Shown here piece by piece: positions 9,759-19,944 of a stretch of DNA of 64,000 nucleotides. The translations under genes were made by a program, and so were the position numbers. Below the pieces are notes generated by a model. It was not told the DNA's origin and made no database searches. It saw nothing but the letters and a program-made list of their open reading frames with translations. Source of the stretch: Bacteroidota bacterium (GTDB lineage: Bacteria; Bacteroidota; Bacteroidia; Cytophagales; Cyclobacteriaceae); assembly GCA_024280115.1 (NCBI GenBank), contig JAJRQT010000013.1, positions 35,174 to 99,173 on the forward strand, read 5' to 3'. Numbering within the stretch: the first letter of the stretch is position 1; each line of letters opens with the position of its first letter.

Positions 9759-10237
9759 TTTACCACAGAGAAGTCAGAGATTTTACACAGAGAGCAGCAG
9801 AGCAAAGTTATATGAAAGACAATGATATTACCGGAAAAATCATAGGCTGTGCAATAAATGTCCATAAAGCGTTAGGTCCAGGTTTACTGGAATCTGCCTA
9901 CACAGCGTGCTTGTATTATGAAATGGTAAAAAGTGGACTATTTGTTGAAAAGGAAAAACCCTTGCCATTGGTGTATGAAGAAGTAAAGCTCGATTGTGGA
10001 TACCGAGCTGATTTCTTTGTGGAAAAAAGTATAATTGTAGAGGTTAAATCAGTTGATACACTGAACGACATTCATCTGGCACAAACACTAACATATCTAA
10101 AACTGGCAAAAAGCAGATTGGGATTACTAATTAATTTTAATGTCCTACAATTAAAAAATGGGATTAAACGTGTTGTAAATGGATATTAGCTCTGTGTCTC
10201 CTTTGTGTATTCAAACTCTGTTGCCCTCTGTGGTTAA
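9759..10237. mobile_element. Single-gene cassette (GxxExxY gene) flanked by inverted repeats
   Basis: The gene at 9812-10189 is bracketed by two similar ~49-bp segments in inverted orientation. The left one (9759-9807) begins TTTACCACAGAG and carries CACAGAG motifs. The right one (10189-10237) ends CTCTGTGGTTAAA and reads as a diverged reverse complement of the left. It separates two paralogous genes that would otherwise be neighbours, which fits insertion of a small mobile unit. No transposase is present in the unit. Confidence 0.6.
9812..10189 (+). CDS. GxxExxY family protein (PD-(D/E)xK-like)
   Basis: The 125-residue protein contains the diagnostic GPGLLESAY motif (GxxExxY) near residue 26 and a nuclease-like D...ExK core (RADFFVEKSIIVEVKS, residues ~66-81). 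Proteins of this family are common as isolated single genes; their function is not established, although the core resembles PD-(D/E)xK nucleases. Here it sits alone between two paralogues of a secreted protein family, is flanked by inverted repeats, and has no functional link to its neighbours. Confidence 0.87.
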   Translation: MKDNDITGKIIGCAINVHKALGPGLLESAYTACLYYEMVKSGLFVEKEKPLPLVYEEVKLDCGYRADFFVEKSIIVEVKSVDTLNDIHLAQTLTYLKLAKSRLGLLINFNVLQLKNGIKRVVNGY

Positions 10238-10275
10238 AATTCAATTCACCCTACATTTCAATTAAGTAGAAAACA

Positions 10276-12942
10276 ATGCTTACGAATAACAAACCTTTTT
10301 ACATATTTTTTTCGCTGATATTCTTCGGATCATTGGCTTCAGCACAAAAGTTGGATGATTTTGAATACAGGGGTTCCTCAAAATCTACCCAAAACCCGAT
10401 AATTAATGCTTATCAGTTTAACGGATATACAAATCACTGGCACAATGTAAACCGGGATTGGATTCGATATGGAAATCTGTTTAAAATGGCTAAGGACAAT
10501 GTGGAATATAGCATTTTGCAAGGCAAGGTTGACATTGCGGAAGATATGGGCTTTCCAGGGTTGATTATGCAAGAAGGTTTTATGAATGGCCTTTTGTCCA
10601 ATCCTTATGATATATTGGACAATCCCAGTATGGCTGATCTGGAGAATTCTATAGCAAAAGAAAACTTATTGATTTTCATTGACCCAAAAACAGTGACAGG
10701 GAAAAAAGTTATGGCAAAATTTCCGGCGGATAAGGAGTGGGCTAAAAGTTTGAAAAGCTATCAATATGGTGCGACGGATCTGAAAAGAGCAGATGCTTAC
10801 TGCCTTGAAAATGACAACCGGAAACTATTCATTGTCAGCTCATCAAATGCAAAAACGAGAGCAGGAATCAAGATACTTATAAATAATACAAAGGAAGTAA
10901 TCGACAATTATGATCTGCATAAGGGTTGGTTTGGCGCTCAGACTTTACTGAAAAGTGTAACAAGTATGGGGGGACATCCTTTAGAAGTAATCGGGAAAGG
11001 CATGAATGAAGGCAATAGTTGGTTTGTTTTTAACGGCTATATGGATTTTTTGGCCAAAGACGAACTCAGCGAATGGATGGAACAAGTAAATCTTCCTGTA
11101 ATAACAGATGTGGGTTTTTCACCCATTTACGGATGCAAAGATTGGGATGAATTTCAGAATCAAAGTTTATTCACTAAGGAATCCTGGATTGATTATGCAT
11201 GCAAAAAGGATGGTTATATTTTCCGGAATGTATGGGATACGCTTTCTGATCCATTTCATTATGATGGTTACCTGGCAACTGAAGGAAATAAGGAGCAAAT
11301 TGATAGGGAGAATGTGCCGTTTGTATTGAGAACAGGTAGTTTAGAAAAGAATGCGTTGTCAAGCATGGTACTATTTCTTGAAAAGGACGAACCACTCACC
11401 CGGGAGAGCATGTGGGCTGCTATTATGGACAGAAGAGAAGTCGGGATACTTGGAATGGGCAAAATGATGGGGCCTGCCATGTACCGCAATGCACTTGAAA
11501 TGCTGTTGTTGGACAGGGAATTTCTTGAAGAATATTTTGGCGACCGGATAAACCTGGAAGCAAGGGTGGAGGGTTACGATTTACAGGTGACAGTTACAAA
11601 TACCGGTTCGGAATCAATTCCCGGTACGTTGGAATTAACATTACCTTCCTCTCTTAGCATAAAGAATAGTTCTTCAGTCTCAATTAACCTTCCTGAAAGA
11701 AGTACTAAAACACTTCATTTTCCCTTATTGCCAACACCGGAAGCAATGGAAAACACAAATCCTGTTGCTATTCATTTTACCTGGAATGGAAGAAAAAAGA
11801 GCACGGTGGCTATGTTCGATTTACCTCAGGCGATATCGGTTCATCGGCTTTTATACGCTCATTCACCAGTAGTAAACTACCCTGTTACAATTCATAATTT
11901 TAAAGATAAGTCTTCTTTTCCCGTCAAAGTACAGGTCGTCAGTGCTGAAAATGGAAAACAAGTAATTTATAATACATCACAAATTTGTGAAACTTCTCAG
12001 GGGACATTTAAGGACATGATGTTTAAACTGGAACTACCCGCTGGGAATTATAAGGTAAATGTGACCGCATTGGGGGTGGATTATTCCTCGCAACTGGGTG
12101 TCGGAAAAGCAGAGGGAAAATCATACGTACATGTACTCGATCTGAATGGCGATGGGGTTGATGAATACCGTATGGAAAATGACAGTGTTCAAATAACTCT
12201 TTTAGCAACCGGTGCACGTGTAATTGAATACATAATAAAAAGCCGAGAGGACAATGCATTATTTAAAATATGGCCAAAGAAAGCCATCGATGATAAGCGC
12301 CCTTTTAGAAAAAGAGGATATTATCCCTATGGAGGATTCGAGGATTTTCTGGGACAGGCCAGTATGGAAACTCACCAGGTTTACGAAACTGAAATATTGA
12401 AAAAAGAAGGAGACTATGTGCGTGTGAGAATGTGGACGGATTATTTTGGAAACAGGTTAGAAAAGACATTCACCCTTTATGGAAATTCGCCTTTACTTGA
12501 AGTCCGTTTCGCATTGACATTTAAAAACCCGGAGGCTAACGTAATCGCTCCAGTACCAATCCTTGTGCTGGGTAAAAAACATTGGACCGAAGATGTATAT
12601 ACAGTGCCCGAGTTGGATGGATTGCATGAGTACAGAATGCAACCTGAAAGATACTTTGGCAGGATATTTTTCTTAAAGGAAGGATGGAATGCGGGCTATG
12701 ATACTAAAGAAGATATTACTTTTATAGGGGCTTATCCTGTAGATCAGCCTTTATTTTTACATATGTTTATGAATCATCCAAGGAATGGAGATGCACATCA
12801 TTATTTTGCTGAGTTTCAGCCTTGGGTGCCAATATATCAATCGAGTACAATGTATTTTTCCTTTTATATGTGGGGAGCCGGTGGCCCTTGGGAAAATGGT
12901 TTAAAAGATTTAAGAAAAATGAATTTGATTACGACAAGATAG
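10276..12942 (+). CDS. Large secreted protein of an unnamed family, paralogue 2 of 3
   Basis: The 888-residue protein has a signal peptide (FGSLASAQ). It is collinear with the proteins at 7042 and 14203: NGYTNHWHN, KVDIAEDMGFPGLIMQEGF, HKGWFGAQTLL, VIGKGMNEGNSWFVF, GDRINLEA, RKRGYYPYGGFEDFLGQ and GDAHHYFAEFQPW are shared blocks. The C-terminal ~300 residues are the best conserved among the three, which suggests the core activity or binding site lies there. It follows the GxxExxY insertion and is 51 bases ahead of a TlpA-like lipoprotein gene. No catalytic motif that I recognise is visible. Confidence 0.85.
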   Translation: MLTNNKPFYIFFSLIFFGSLASAQKLDDFEYRGSSKSTQNPIINAYQFNGYTNHWHNVNRDWIRYGNLFKMAKDNVEYSILQGKVDIAEDMGFPGLIMQEGFMNGLLSNPYDILDNPSMADLENSIAKENLLIFIDPKTVTGKKVMAKFPADKEWAKSLKSYQYGATDLKRADAYCLENDNRKLFIVSSSNAKTRAGIKILINNTKEVIDNYDLHKGWFGAQTLLKSVTSMGGHPLEVIGKGMNEGNSWFVFNGYMDFLAKDELSEWMEQVNLPVITDVGFSPIYGCKDWDEFQNQSLFTKESWIDYACKKDGYIFRNVWDTLSDPFHYDGYLATEGNKEQIDRENVPFVLRTGSLEKNALSSMVLFLEKDEPLTRESMWAAIMDRREVGILGMGKMMGPAMYRNALEMLLLDREFLEEYFGDRINLEARVEGYDLQVTVTNTGSESIPGTLELTLPSSLSIKNSSSVSINLPERSTKTLHFPLLPTPEAMENTNPVAIHFTWNGRKKSTVAMFDLPQAISVHRLLYAHSPVVNYPVTIHNFKDKSSFPVKVQVVSAENGKQVIYNTSQICETSQGTFKDMMFKLELPAGNYKVNVTALGVDYSSQLGVGKAEGKSYVHVLDLNGDGVDEYRMENDSVQITLLATGARVIEYIIKSREDNALFKIWPKKAIDDKRPFRKRGYYPYGGFEDFLGQASMETHQVYETEILKKEGDYVRVRMWTDYFGNRLEKTFTLYGNSPLLEVRFALTFKNPEANVIAPVPILVLGKKHWTEDVYTVPELDGLHEYRMQPERYFGRIFFLKEGWNAGYDTKEDITFIGAYPVDQPLFLHMFMNHPRNGDAHHYFAEFQPWVPIYQSSTMYFSFYMWGAGGPWENGLKDLRKMNLITTR

Positions 12943-12993
12943 AGTTAAAAAGGATGAGGGATTAATTATAATACTTGCAATAAAAGAAATACT

Positions 12994-14097
12994 ATGGAGA
13001 AATCATTTTTATTTATTTTAATACTAGCCTTTGCATTTGGATGTAAAAAAAAGAAAGATGTCAATGTTGAAACCGTTCTCAAAAATTATTCAAATAGTTT
13101 ATCAGAATTAAAAAAAGCGGAATATAAAATTCAACAAATAGATACATTTACGAGTGGAAACGTGTGGAATAATAAGGGTCAGGCTATTATTGAACGGGAA
13201 AAAACTGATAGTTTGTTTGGGTTTTACTTTTTTGGAGAAAGATATGATATTAAAAAACAATACATATATGATGGAAATAATGAATTTAGAATTGACATTG
13301 AAAAGAAAAACTTTAAGATCCGTGAGCCGGGTATTGGATTCTTAGGATCACCTGGCGGACAAATGATATCTAAAAATCTTATTTTTCCAGATACAATTTA
13401 TAAATCAGTGCAGCTTACAGAGCATCAAACCAGCTATGAATTGAAGTATCTTTACGAAGATAATCCAACTCTTCAGGTAATCAATCATTACAAAATAATT
13501 GAACTTGACAAGAAAACATTTATACCAAAAAAAATAACTAATTCTTATGAGAGATTGGGAGAAAAAGCATCGCAAACAAGTATCATCACTGATTTGAAAA
13601 TAAACTCTGATGTCTTAAAAACAATTGAGGAAATAAAGATTAAACTTCAGGATTTTGAAATAGTAGTTAATAAACCAGATACAGGTAATCATTTAATTGG
13701 AATGGAATTGCCTAAATTAAAATTGGCGAATCTGTTTGACCAAGAAAAACTAATATTTATAAACAAAGGCAAGATTGTTCTATTGGATTTTTGGGAAGTA
13801 TGGTGTAGTCCTTGTATTAAGTCTTTACCTGAAGTAGAAAAAATCAATGAGAAATATGGTGATAAAATAGATGTGTTTGGAATAGTAACTGATAATATTG
13901 AAAAGGCAGAAGATTTTGCAAGGTTAAAACAATTATCTTTTATCAATCTGATCGGAAATAAAGTTTTTAAAAAAGAATTAAAAGTTAGGGGTGTCCCAAA
14001 ATACTTTTTAATTGATAAAGAAGGCTTTATACGAAAAGAATATATTGGCTTTAGTACTGAAATTCAAAAAGATATTGAGTTAATGATAGCTGAATAA
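12994..14097 (+). CDS. TlpA/thioredoxin-like lipoprotein
   Basis: The 367-residue protein has a lipoprotein signal (ILAFAFGC, Cys17). The N-terminal ~240 residues resemble the variable domain of Bacteroidota TlpA-like disulfide reductases. A thioredoxin fold follows, with the CxxC active site Cys271-Ser-Pro-Cys274 (EVWCSPC) and the cis-Pro region RGVPKYFLID. It is membrane-anchored, probably facing the periplasm, and likely handles disulfides of exported proteins. It sits between two large secreted paralogues and is noticeably more AT-rich (Lys, Ile, Asn-rich) than they are, so it may have been inserted. It is not obviously tied to their function. Confidence 0.85.
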   Translation: MEKSFLFILILAFAFGCKKKKDVNVETVLKNYSNSLSELKKAEYKIQQIDTFTSGNVWNNKGQAIIEREKTDSLFGFYFFGERYDIKKQYIYDGNNEFRIDIEKKNFKIREPGIGFLGSPGGQMISKNLIFPDTIYKSVQLTEHQTSYELKYLYEDNPTLQVINHYKIIELDKKTFIPKKITNSYERLGEKASQTSIITDLKINSDVLKTIEEIKIKLQDFEIVVNKPDTGNHLIGMELPKLKLANLFDQEKLIFINKGKIVLLDFWEVWCSPCIKSLPEVEKINEKYGDKIDVFGIVTDNIEKAEDFARLKQLSFINLIGNKVFKKELKVRGVPKYFLIDKEGFIRKEYIGFSTEIQKDIELMIAE

Positions 14098-14202
14098 ATC
14101 CAGCATGTAACAATAGAAAGCTGCAATATCCACACAAGGCTGATACGCAAAGCCTACGATTGTCACGGACAATACTTATGATATAGTTATAAACAGAAAA
14201 CT

Positions 14203-16875
14203 ATGATTAGGATCAATAAATTTTTACCATACCTATTATTCTTGGTACTAATTGGATCATTGGCTTCAGCTCAAAAGCTGGATGATTTCGAATATAAAGG
14301 ATCCGGTAATCCTGCGCAAAACCCGGGGGTAAATGAATATCAATTTAACGGATATACAAATCACTGGCACAATGCCTACCTGGATTGGATTCGATATGGA
14401 AATCTGTTTAAAATGGCTAAGGACAATGTAGAGTATAGCATTTTGCAAAGCAAGGTTGACATTGCGGAAGATATGGGGTTTCCAGGGTTGATTATGCAAG
14501 AAGGTTTTTTTAAAAATTTAACTTCTGATCTGTATCATTTGATGGATGATCCTACCAGGGCGGAGCTGGAAGATAGTTTAGAAAATGGAAACGTACTTGT
14601 TTTTGTAGATCCTCAAACTGCACTCGGTAATGAGTTGACGAATGGTTTGTCTCAACGAGAAATCTGGACAGAGAAATTAAAAAGTCACCAATATGGTTCT
14701 ACTGACTTAAAAAGAATTGACGCATATTTCCTTCAAAAGGAAGATAAATATCTTTTTGTGGTTAGTTCAAATGATGATGATACCAGAAACAAATTCAGAC
14801 AACTGATAAGCAACGCAGAAAATATCATACAAAAATATGATATGCATAAAGGTTGGTTTGGGGCCTATTCATTATTGAAAAGCGTAACCATTACCTCAGG
14901 TCATCCTTTGGAAATAATTGGGAAAGGCATGAATGAAGGGAATAGCTGGTTTGTCTTTGATGGTTATATGGATTTTCTAGCTAAAGATGAATTGAATGAA
15001 TGGATGAAAGAAGTGAATTTGCCAATAGTAACTGATGTTGGTTACTCAAAGTTATACGGATGCGATGATTATGATGGTTTTCAAAATCAGAGGATGTTCA
15101 CAAAAGAAACCTGGCTTGAATTCGCAAAGCAAAAAAATGGATATGTATTCCGCAATGTATATAGCAAATCAGATGACCCTTATCATTATGACGGATATAT
15201 TGCACAAGAAGGCAACAAGGAACAAATAGACAATGAGAATGTGCCATTCATATTAAAAACCGGTAAGCTGGAGGGTAATAATTTGGCCAGTATGGTCCTT
15301 TTTCTGGATAAAGGAAAGGCGCTAACCAGGGAAAATATGTGGGACGCCATTCTCGACAGACGCGAGGTTGGCATTTTAGCACAGGGCAAAATGATGGGTC
15401 CGGCTAAGTATCGAAATGCACTGCAATTGTTATTGCTGGACAGGGTTTATCTGGAAGAATACTTCGGAGACCGCATCAATCTGGAAGCTGAGGTGGAAGG
15501 TTATGAATTGAATGTCACCGTAACCAATACCTATCCCAATGAAATGAATGGATCATTAGTTTTAACTTTACCGGATCAATTGAAAATTGAAGATTCCGAA
15601 TCCTTGGATTTTAGTCTGCCCGCTCAAAGTAAAGGCGCCTATTCGTTTAAAATCCAGCCGGATGCCTCCTCCATGGGAAGAACCAATCCGATTGCAGTTC
15701 ATTGCAGTTGGAATGACAATGAAAAAAGCACATTAGCTATGCTCGATCTTCCTCCGGCAATATCTGTTCATCAGCTTTTATATGGCCATACTCCCAAAGT
15801 TAGCTTCCCGGTTACGATACATAACTTTTCCGAAGAAACATCATTTCCTGTTCAAGTTCAGGTATTTGAAAAGGATAATGACAAAACAGTTGTATTTGAA
15901 AGCGAACAAACTTGCAGAGCAGAACAGGGTTCTTATGAGGAATTGATTTTTGAATTGAAAATTCCTGACGGAAAATACAATGTTAAGGTTTCTACCCTGG
16001 GACAAGAATATACCTCCCAGTTAGGAGTAGGGAAAAACGAGGGGAATTCTGTTGTAAGAGAAATTGATATTAATGGTGATGGAATTAGTGAATTCCAGAT
16101 GGAAAACGACAGTGTGAAAATTATCCTACTTGCAACAGGCGCCAGGGTAATTAAATACATCGTAAAAAGCCGGAATGACAATATATTTTCTGAAATATGG
16201 CCGGAAAAAGCAATTGATGATAAACGCCCATTCAGATATAGAGGTTATTATCCATACGGAGGATTTGAAGATTTTCTGGGGCAAGGCAGCATGGAAACTC
16301 ATACGATCTATAATGTAGAAATTGTTAAACAAGATGGTGATTTCGTTCGCGTAAAAATGTGGACAGATTATTTTGGGAACAGATTGGAGAAAACATTTAC
16401 CCTTTACGGGAATTCACCTCTGTTGGAGGTTCGTTTTGCCTTAAATTTCAAAGATCCCTACGCTAATGTTCTTGGCCCTCAGCCGATTCTTGAATTAGGA
16501 AGGCGACATTGGACCGAAGATGTATTTACAATTCCTACCGTGGATGGATTACAAGAAATCAGGATGACCCCGGAAAGAAGGTGGGGACAGATATTTTATA
16601 TGAGCGAAGGATGGAATGCAGGTTACGATACCAGGGAAGATATTGCCTTCGTTGGCGCATTGCCCGTATCACAACCTTTGTTTTTGCACATGTTTTTGAA
16701 TGATCCGGGGAATAAGGATGCGCATCACTACTATGCTGAATTCCAGCCTTGGGTGCCTATAATTCAGAAAAGTACGATGTATTTTTCTTACTATATTTGG
16801 GGTGCCGGTGGTCCATGGGAAAATGGATTGAAGGCCCTGAGAAATAGAAATCTGATCACCGAAATAAATCATTAA
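14203..16875 (+). CDS. Large secreted protein of an unnamed family, paralogue 3 of 3
   Basis: The 890-residue protein has a signal peptide (LIGSLASAQ). It shares the same block order as the two upstream paralogues (NGYTNHWHN, VDIAEDMGFPGLIMQEGF, HKGWFGAYSLL, GKGMNEGNSWFVF, YRGYYPYGGFEDFLGQ, TDYFGNRLEKTFTLYG, KDAHHYYAEFQPW). Residues 1-90 are nearly identical to paralogue 2, including stretches of identical DNA (for example around 14340-14500 versus 10410-10570), while ~100-200 diverge. That pattern fits partial gene conversion after duplication. It is followed 43 bases later by another secreted protein gene, probably cotranscribed. Confidence 0.85.
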   Translation: MIRINKFLPYLLFLVLIGSLASAQKLDDFEYKGSGNPAQNPGVNEYQFNGYTNHWHNAYLDWIRYGNLFKMAKDNVEYSILQSKVDIAEDMGFPGLIMQEGFFKNLTSDLYHLMDDPTRAELEDSLENGNVLVFVDPQTALGNELTNGLSQREIWTEKLKSHQYGSTDLKRIDAYFLQKEDKYLFVVSSNDDDTRNKFRQLISNAENIIQKYDMHKGWFGAYSLLKSVTITSGHPLEIIGKGMNEGNSWFVFDGYMDFLAKDELNEWMKEVNLPIVTDVGYSKLYGCDDYDGFQNQRMFTKETWLEFAKQKNGYVFRNVYSKSDDPYHYDGYIAQEGNKEQIDNENVPFILKTGKLEGNNLASMVLFLDKGKALTRENMWDAILDRREVGILAQGKMMGPAKYRNALQLLLLDRVYLEEYFGDRINLEAEVEGYELNVTVTNTYPNEMNGSLVLTLPDQLKIEDSESLDFSLPAQSKGAYSFKIQPDASSMGRTNPIAVHCSWNDNEKSTLAMLDLPPAISVHQLLYGHTPKVSFPVTIHNFSEETSFPVQVQVFEKDNDKTVVFESEQTCRAEQGSYEELIFELKIPDGKYNVKVSTLGQEYTSQLGVGKNEGNSVVREIDINGDGISEFQMENDSVKIILLATGARVIKYIVKSRNDNIFSEIWPEKAIDDKRPFRYRGYYPYGGFEDFLGQGSMETHTIYNVEIVKQDGDFVRVKMWTDYFGNRLEKTFTLYGNSPLLEVRFALNFKDPYANVLGPQPILELGRRHWTEDVFTIPTVDGLQEIRMTPERRWGQIFYMSEGWNAGYDTREDIAFVGALPVSQPLFLHMFLNDPGNKDAHHYYAEFQPWVPIIQKSTMYFSYYIWGAGGPWENGLKALRNRNLITEINH

Positions 16876-16918
16876 GAGGAAGAAAATAAATTGATCGCAT
16901 ATTTAAAACACATAAAAA

Positions 16919-18739
16919 ATGAAAAAGCCTGTATTTTATCTTTTTACCTTATGTCTCCTGTTGTTTTTTGTTAATTCTAACTTTGCAAAAGGAGATAAGA
17001 ATAAGGAACTGAAAATCAATAGTCTTGAGCTGGGATATCCATGTCCTGCCATTCCATTCTATCATTTTATAACAGAAATAGAATTACCCCAACCCTCAAT
17101 AATCGAGGTTGAAGCTGCCGTGAACGGCAAAGTACTTCGATTTACAAATTTACACCGGGCTGATGAGATTACAGATTTGAGCAGACCGGCGCTGAGCCAT
17201 CGAACACCTTCGGCTTATGGCTTGTCGCAAGATGGGACTTTATATAGAAAACCGCACATTGTCGGTTGGATAAAGTGGGTGCCTGGCGAAAAATATGAGA
17301 TAAACATAAAAATCAGAGTTAAGAAGAATGTTCATGCTTCAAAGGATGATGTGTTTTTATCATCGACAAAAACGCTGACAGCTCCATCCGGTGTTTCAGT
17401 ATTTGACAAGTCCTGGAAAAACTATAAATCCATCGTATTGTCTGAATCCGCCGGATTAGATCGAAAGGGGGAACCGGTAGAGGTGCTGCTTCCATTCTAC
17501 CCCGATGAAGCCGTACATCTTACCCGCGAAATCCGGGTTGTATCTGTTGATCCTGTGACCCATGAATTGACGGAAGTACCAAGCCAGGTGTATGATATCA
17601 TGAAATTTTTGGAAGAAGATGATCTCAATCCGGATGCGAACGGAAATCCTACCCGTGAAACTCCACTCTGGATGCCAACAGTTACTGCCCGTGTTGCGTT
17701 TCTTGCCGATGTACCTGCAAAATCGAGCAAGGTTTATTTGATTTATTATAATAATGAAGACGCCCTGGCAAAAATGTACAAAACAGATCTCAGGGTTCAG
17801 GGCGAAGCGCCAGGTCTTCGAATCGACAATAGCTTGTATTCCATTGTCCTTCATCCGGATTCAGGCCATTTGGATCAGGTCACCCTTAAGAGCAAACCAG
17901 ATACTCCCTTATTTCACCGTATGGAAACCAATGGAGCAATTCATTGGAATCCCGGTATTTATTCGCCGCCTACACCGTGGACACATACTGCTGACTGGAA
18001 GCCACCAGCCAATGTGAAATTCATGTCCGGACCGGTAATCGCCTCAACTGAGGTTTGGGATAATTTAAGAGAAATCCCTGAGGTGGACGCTTCAGTGAGA
18101 TATGATTTTTACCCGGGTTTGCCCTATTTCATCAGTACCACAACTATGAGGATTAACAATATAATTGAATGTATTGCACTCAGAAATGCTGAAATTGTTT
18201 TCAAACGTGAGCTCATCACGAATGCTGCCTGGTATGACGCCGTTCGAGACAGTGTTATCGTTTATGATGTTGCCGGTATGCCGGAACTCACCGACCTGCT
18301 CATAGAAGATGATGTGCCCTGGATTACATTTTTTAACAAAGATACCGGAATTGGATTTTGTGGTATTCAATTAAATTATGTCAATACGGGTCTGGAATCA
18401 AAATCACGGCTTTTAAATCCGTACTTATATATTACAGGTGGGCCATGGATCTATTGGGCGCGAGCGCTTTCTCTAACCTTTCAGTCCTCAAACATGCAGC
18501 AGATGATCCCTGCCATGAAAGGTAATTTCTTTGCAGAAAAATGGGCCTATCTTACCTATGAAATAGCCGAAGGAGAAAAACCGTATGCCCCTGTTGTTGA
18601 ATGGCAAAAACGCCTGACCAATCCTCTGAGGATACGCCTGGTAGAGGAGGTTGATGAACGCGTGTCAAGGACTGTCCACGAAATTTTCATTGACGAAGGA
18701 AAGAGCGGCTGGGAAAATAGGGATACAAGCAAGCATTAA
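16919..18739 (+). CDS. Secreted protein of unknown function, 606 residues
   Basis: It has a signal peptide (FVNSNFAKG). I do not recognise the family. The sequence is beta-rich: an N-terminal sandwich-like region (~30-170), a region with conserved aromatic and proline-rich stretches (WNPGIYSPPTPWTHTADWKPP, ~345-370), and a C-terminal part (FFNKDTGIGFCGIQLNY, YITGGPWIYWARAL). The final part resembles the mutarotase-like end of the three upstream paralogues in style (GGPW, FN or FV strands) but not by clear alignment. It lies 43 bases after paralogue 3 and 131 bases before a URO-D-fold gene on the same strand, suggesting one functional cluster. Confidence 0.75.
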   Translation: MKKPVFYLFTLCLLLFFVNSNFAKGDKNKELKINSLELGYPCPAIPFYHFITEIELPQPSIIEVEAAVNGKVLRFTNLHRADEITDLSRPALSHRTPSAYGLSQDGTLYRKPHIVGWIKWVPGEKYEINIKIRVKKNVHASKDDVFLSSTKTLTAPSGVSVFDKSWKNYKSIVLSESAGLDRKGEPVEVLLPFYPDEAVHLTREIRVVSVDPVTHELTEVPSQVYDIMKFLEEDDLNPDANGNPTRETPLWMPTVTARVAFLADVPAKSSKVYLIYYNNEDALAKMYKTDLRVQGEAPGLRIDNSLYSIVLHPDSGHLDQVTLKSKPDTPLFHRMETNGAIHWNPGIYSPPTPWTHTADWKPPANVKFMSGPVIASTEVWDNLREIPEVDASVRYDFYPGLPYFISTTTMRINNIIECIALRNAEIVFKRELITNAAWYDAVRDSVIVYDVAGMPELTDLLIEDDVPWITFFNKDTGIGFCGIQLNYVNTGLESKSRLLNPYLYITGGPWIYWARALSLTFQSSNMQQMIPAMKGNFFAEKWAYLTYEIAEGEKPYAPVVEWQKRLTNPLRIRLVEEVDERVSRTVHEIFIDEGKSGWENRDTSKH

Positions 18740-18870
18740 TCGATTAATGCAAAATCGAATGCAACTACTGGGGTGCTGGGTGCTGGTATGCTACTACATT
18801 TTTCAAACCGGGAACTGTGAACTAAAAAACCTGTATAGTTATAAAGATTATTAATAACTGAATTTTAGAT

Positions 18871-19938
18871 ATGATTTCATTTCAGGCAAGCGTTTCAAAA
18901 GGATGGTTACATAAAAACGGAGGCTTTGTATTTGATGAAAGATACTACAAAGATCCACTTTACAGACGGCTTCAGGACAGAAAGATGAACGGATTTGTCA
19001 ATAGCAAATTTCCAAACTATCCGCTTTATAATATGGAAGCCAACTTGATGCAAGCAGCTTACACAAATGAAAATCAGGTATTGGTAGGTGGTCTTCAACC
19101 AAACCTGATACTGGCTAAAGTCTTGGGTTCTGAGTTTGCATTTTACGACGATAAAGATTCTGATGTATCCGGCAATCCATTAAAAAATATATCTGCAGGG
19201 AAAGATCTTCCGGATATAAAGCAGATCCCGGATCACCCGTTTATTAAGGAATTGGATGCTCAAATCATTCATCTTAAAAACGAGCATCCGGAGTTGGAAA
19301 TCATACCGCCTTTTTTCTGGGATAGCTCCGGCAGGGCAACTATTCATGGGATTATCACAACTTCCTTCAAACTGATTGGGGATGAAGCCATGATGATGAT
19401 CATACTGGATCCGGATCTTCTTCATATTGTCCATCAATGGATAACGGATGTTTATATTCTTCTCATAAATCACTTTGCGAAACTGGCGGGTATTCCAGTT
19501 ACATCTGTCCATGTGGGAGAATGCTCGGGCACCATGATCTCAAATGAACAGTATCTTGAATTTATAACACCTTATGTTTCACAATTGGGGAAAGTTTTCG
19601 GGAAGATCCGGCTTCATTCATGTGGCCCCTCAGGTCATATTCTGGAAGCGATTGCGCAGATAGAAAACTTAACGGTAATTGATACCGGATCAAATACATC
19701 CATTGCCAAAATACGTGAAATGCAGGGCAACAATTTTGAGATTAATATTGAGCCTCCGGTAAAGTTGATGTTAACAAATGCGTCGAAAGAAGACCTTATA
19801 GACTGGCTGGATACTGTTCTTGAAGAAAATCAGGGAGGCCCGTTAAAATTCGTCTTTCACCTTGAATCCGGATATTCTACAGAAAATTGTTTACTGATCT
19901 ACGATGAGTTGTTGAGAAGAAAACTGGTTGTCGAATAA
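18871..19938 (+). CDS. Uroporphyrinogen decarboxylase-family (URO-D fold) protein
   Basis: The 355-residue protein matches the URO-D/MtaA/CmuA fold: VHVGECSGTMIS (Glu217, Cys218), the zinc-type HxC motif His249-Ser-Cys251-Gly and a strand pattern ending IREMQGNNFEIN. In MtaA-type methyltransferases HxC plus a distal Cys bind zinc; here Cys340 near the end (STENCLLIYDEL) could be the third ligand, but its context is unusual. It is clearly not HemE-like in its N-terminus. Genes of this kind often sit in sugar-degradation loci of Bacteroidota with unknown function. Whether it connects with the corrinoid module 33 kb away is unknown. Confidence 0.78.
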   Translation: MISFQASVSKGWLHKNGGFVFDERYYKDPLYRRLQDRKMNGFVNSKFPNYPLYNMEANLMQAAYTNENQVLVGGLQPNLILAKVLGSEFAFYDDKDSDVSGNPLKNISAGKDLPDIKQIPDHPFIKELDAQIIHLKNEHPELEIIPPFFWDSSGRATIHGIITTSFKLIGDEAMMMIILDPDLLHIVHQWITDVYILLINHFAKLAGIPVTSVHVGECSGTMISNEQYLEFITPYVSQLGKVFGKIRLHSCGPSGHILEAIAQIENLTVIDTGSNTSIAKIREMQGNNFEINIEPPVKLMLTNASKEDLIDWLDTVLEENQGGPLKFVFHLESGYSTENCLLIYDELLRRKLVVE

Positions 19939-19944
19939 GATGAA

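Noticed and set aside
18871..19938. Calling the URO-D-fold protein MtaA
   Set aside because: It has the HxC motif, but the distal cysteine context is atypical and the gene is 33 kb from mtaBC among sugar genes. The broader family name is safer.
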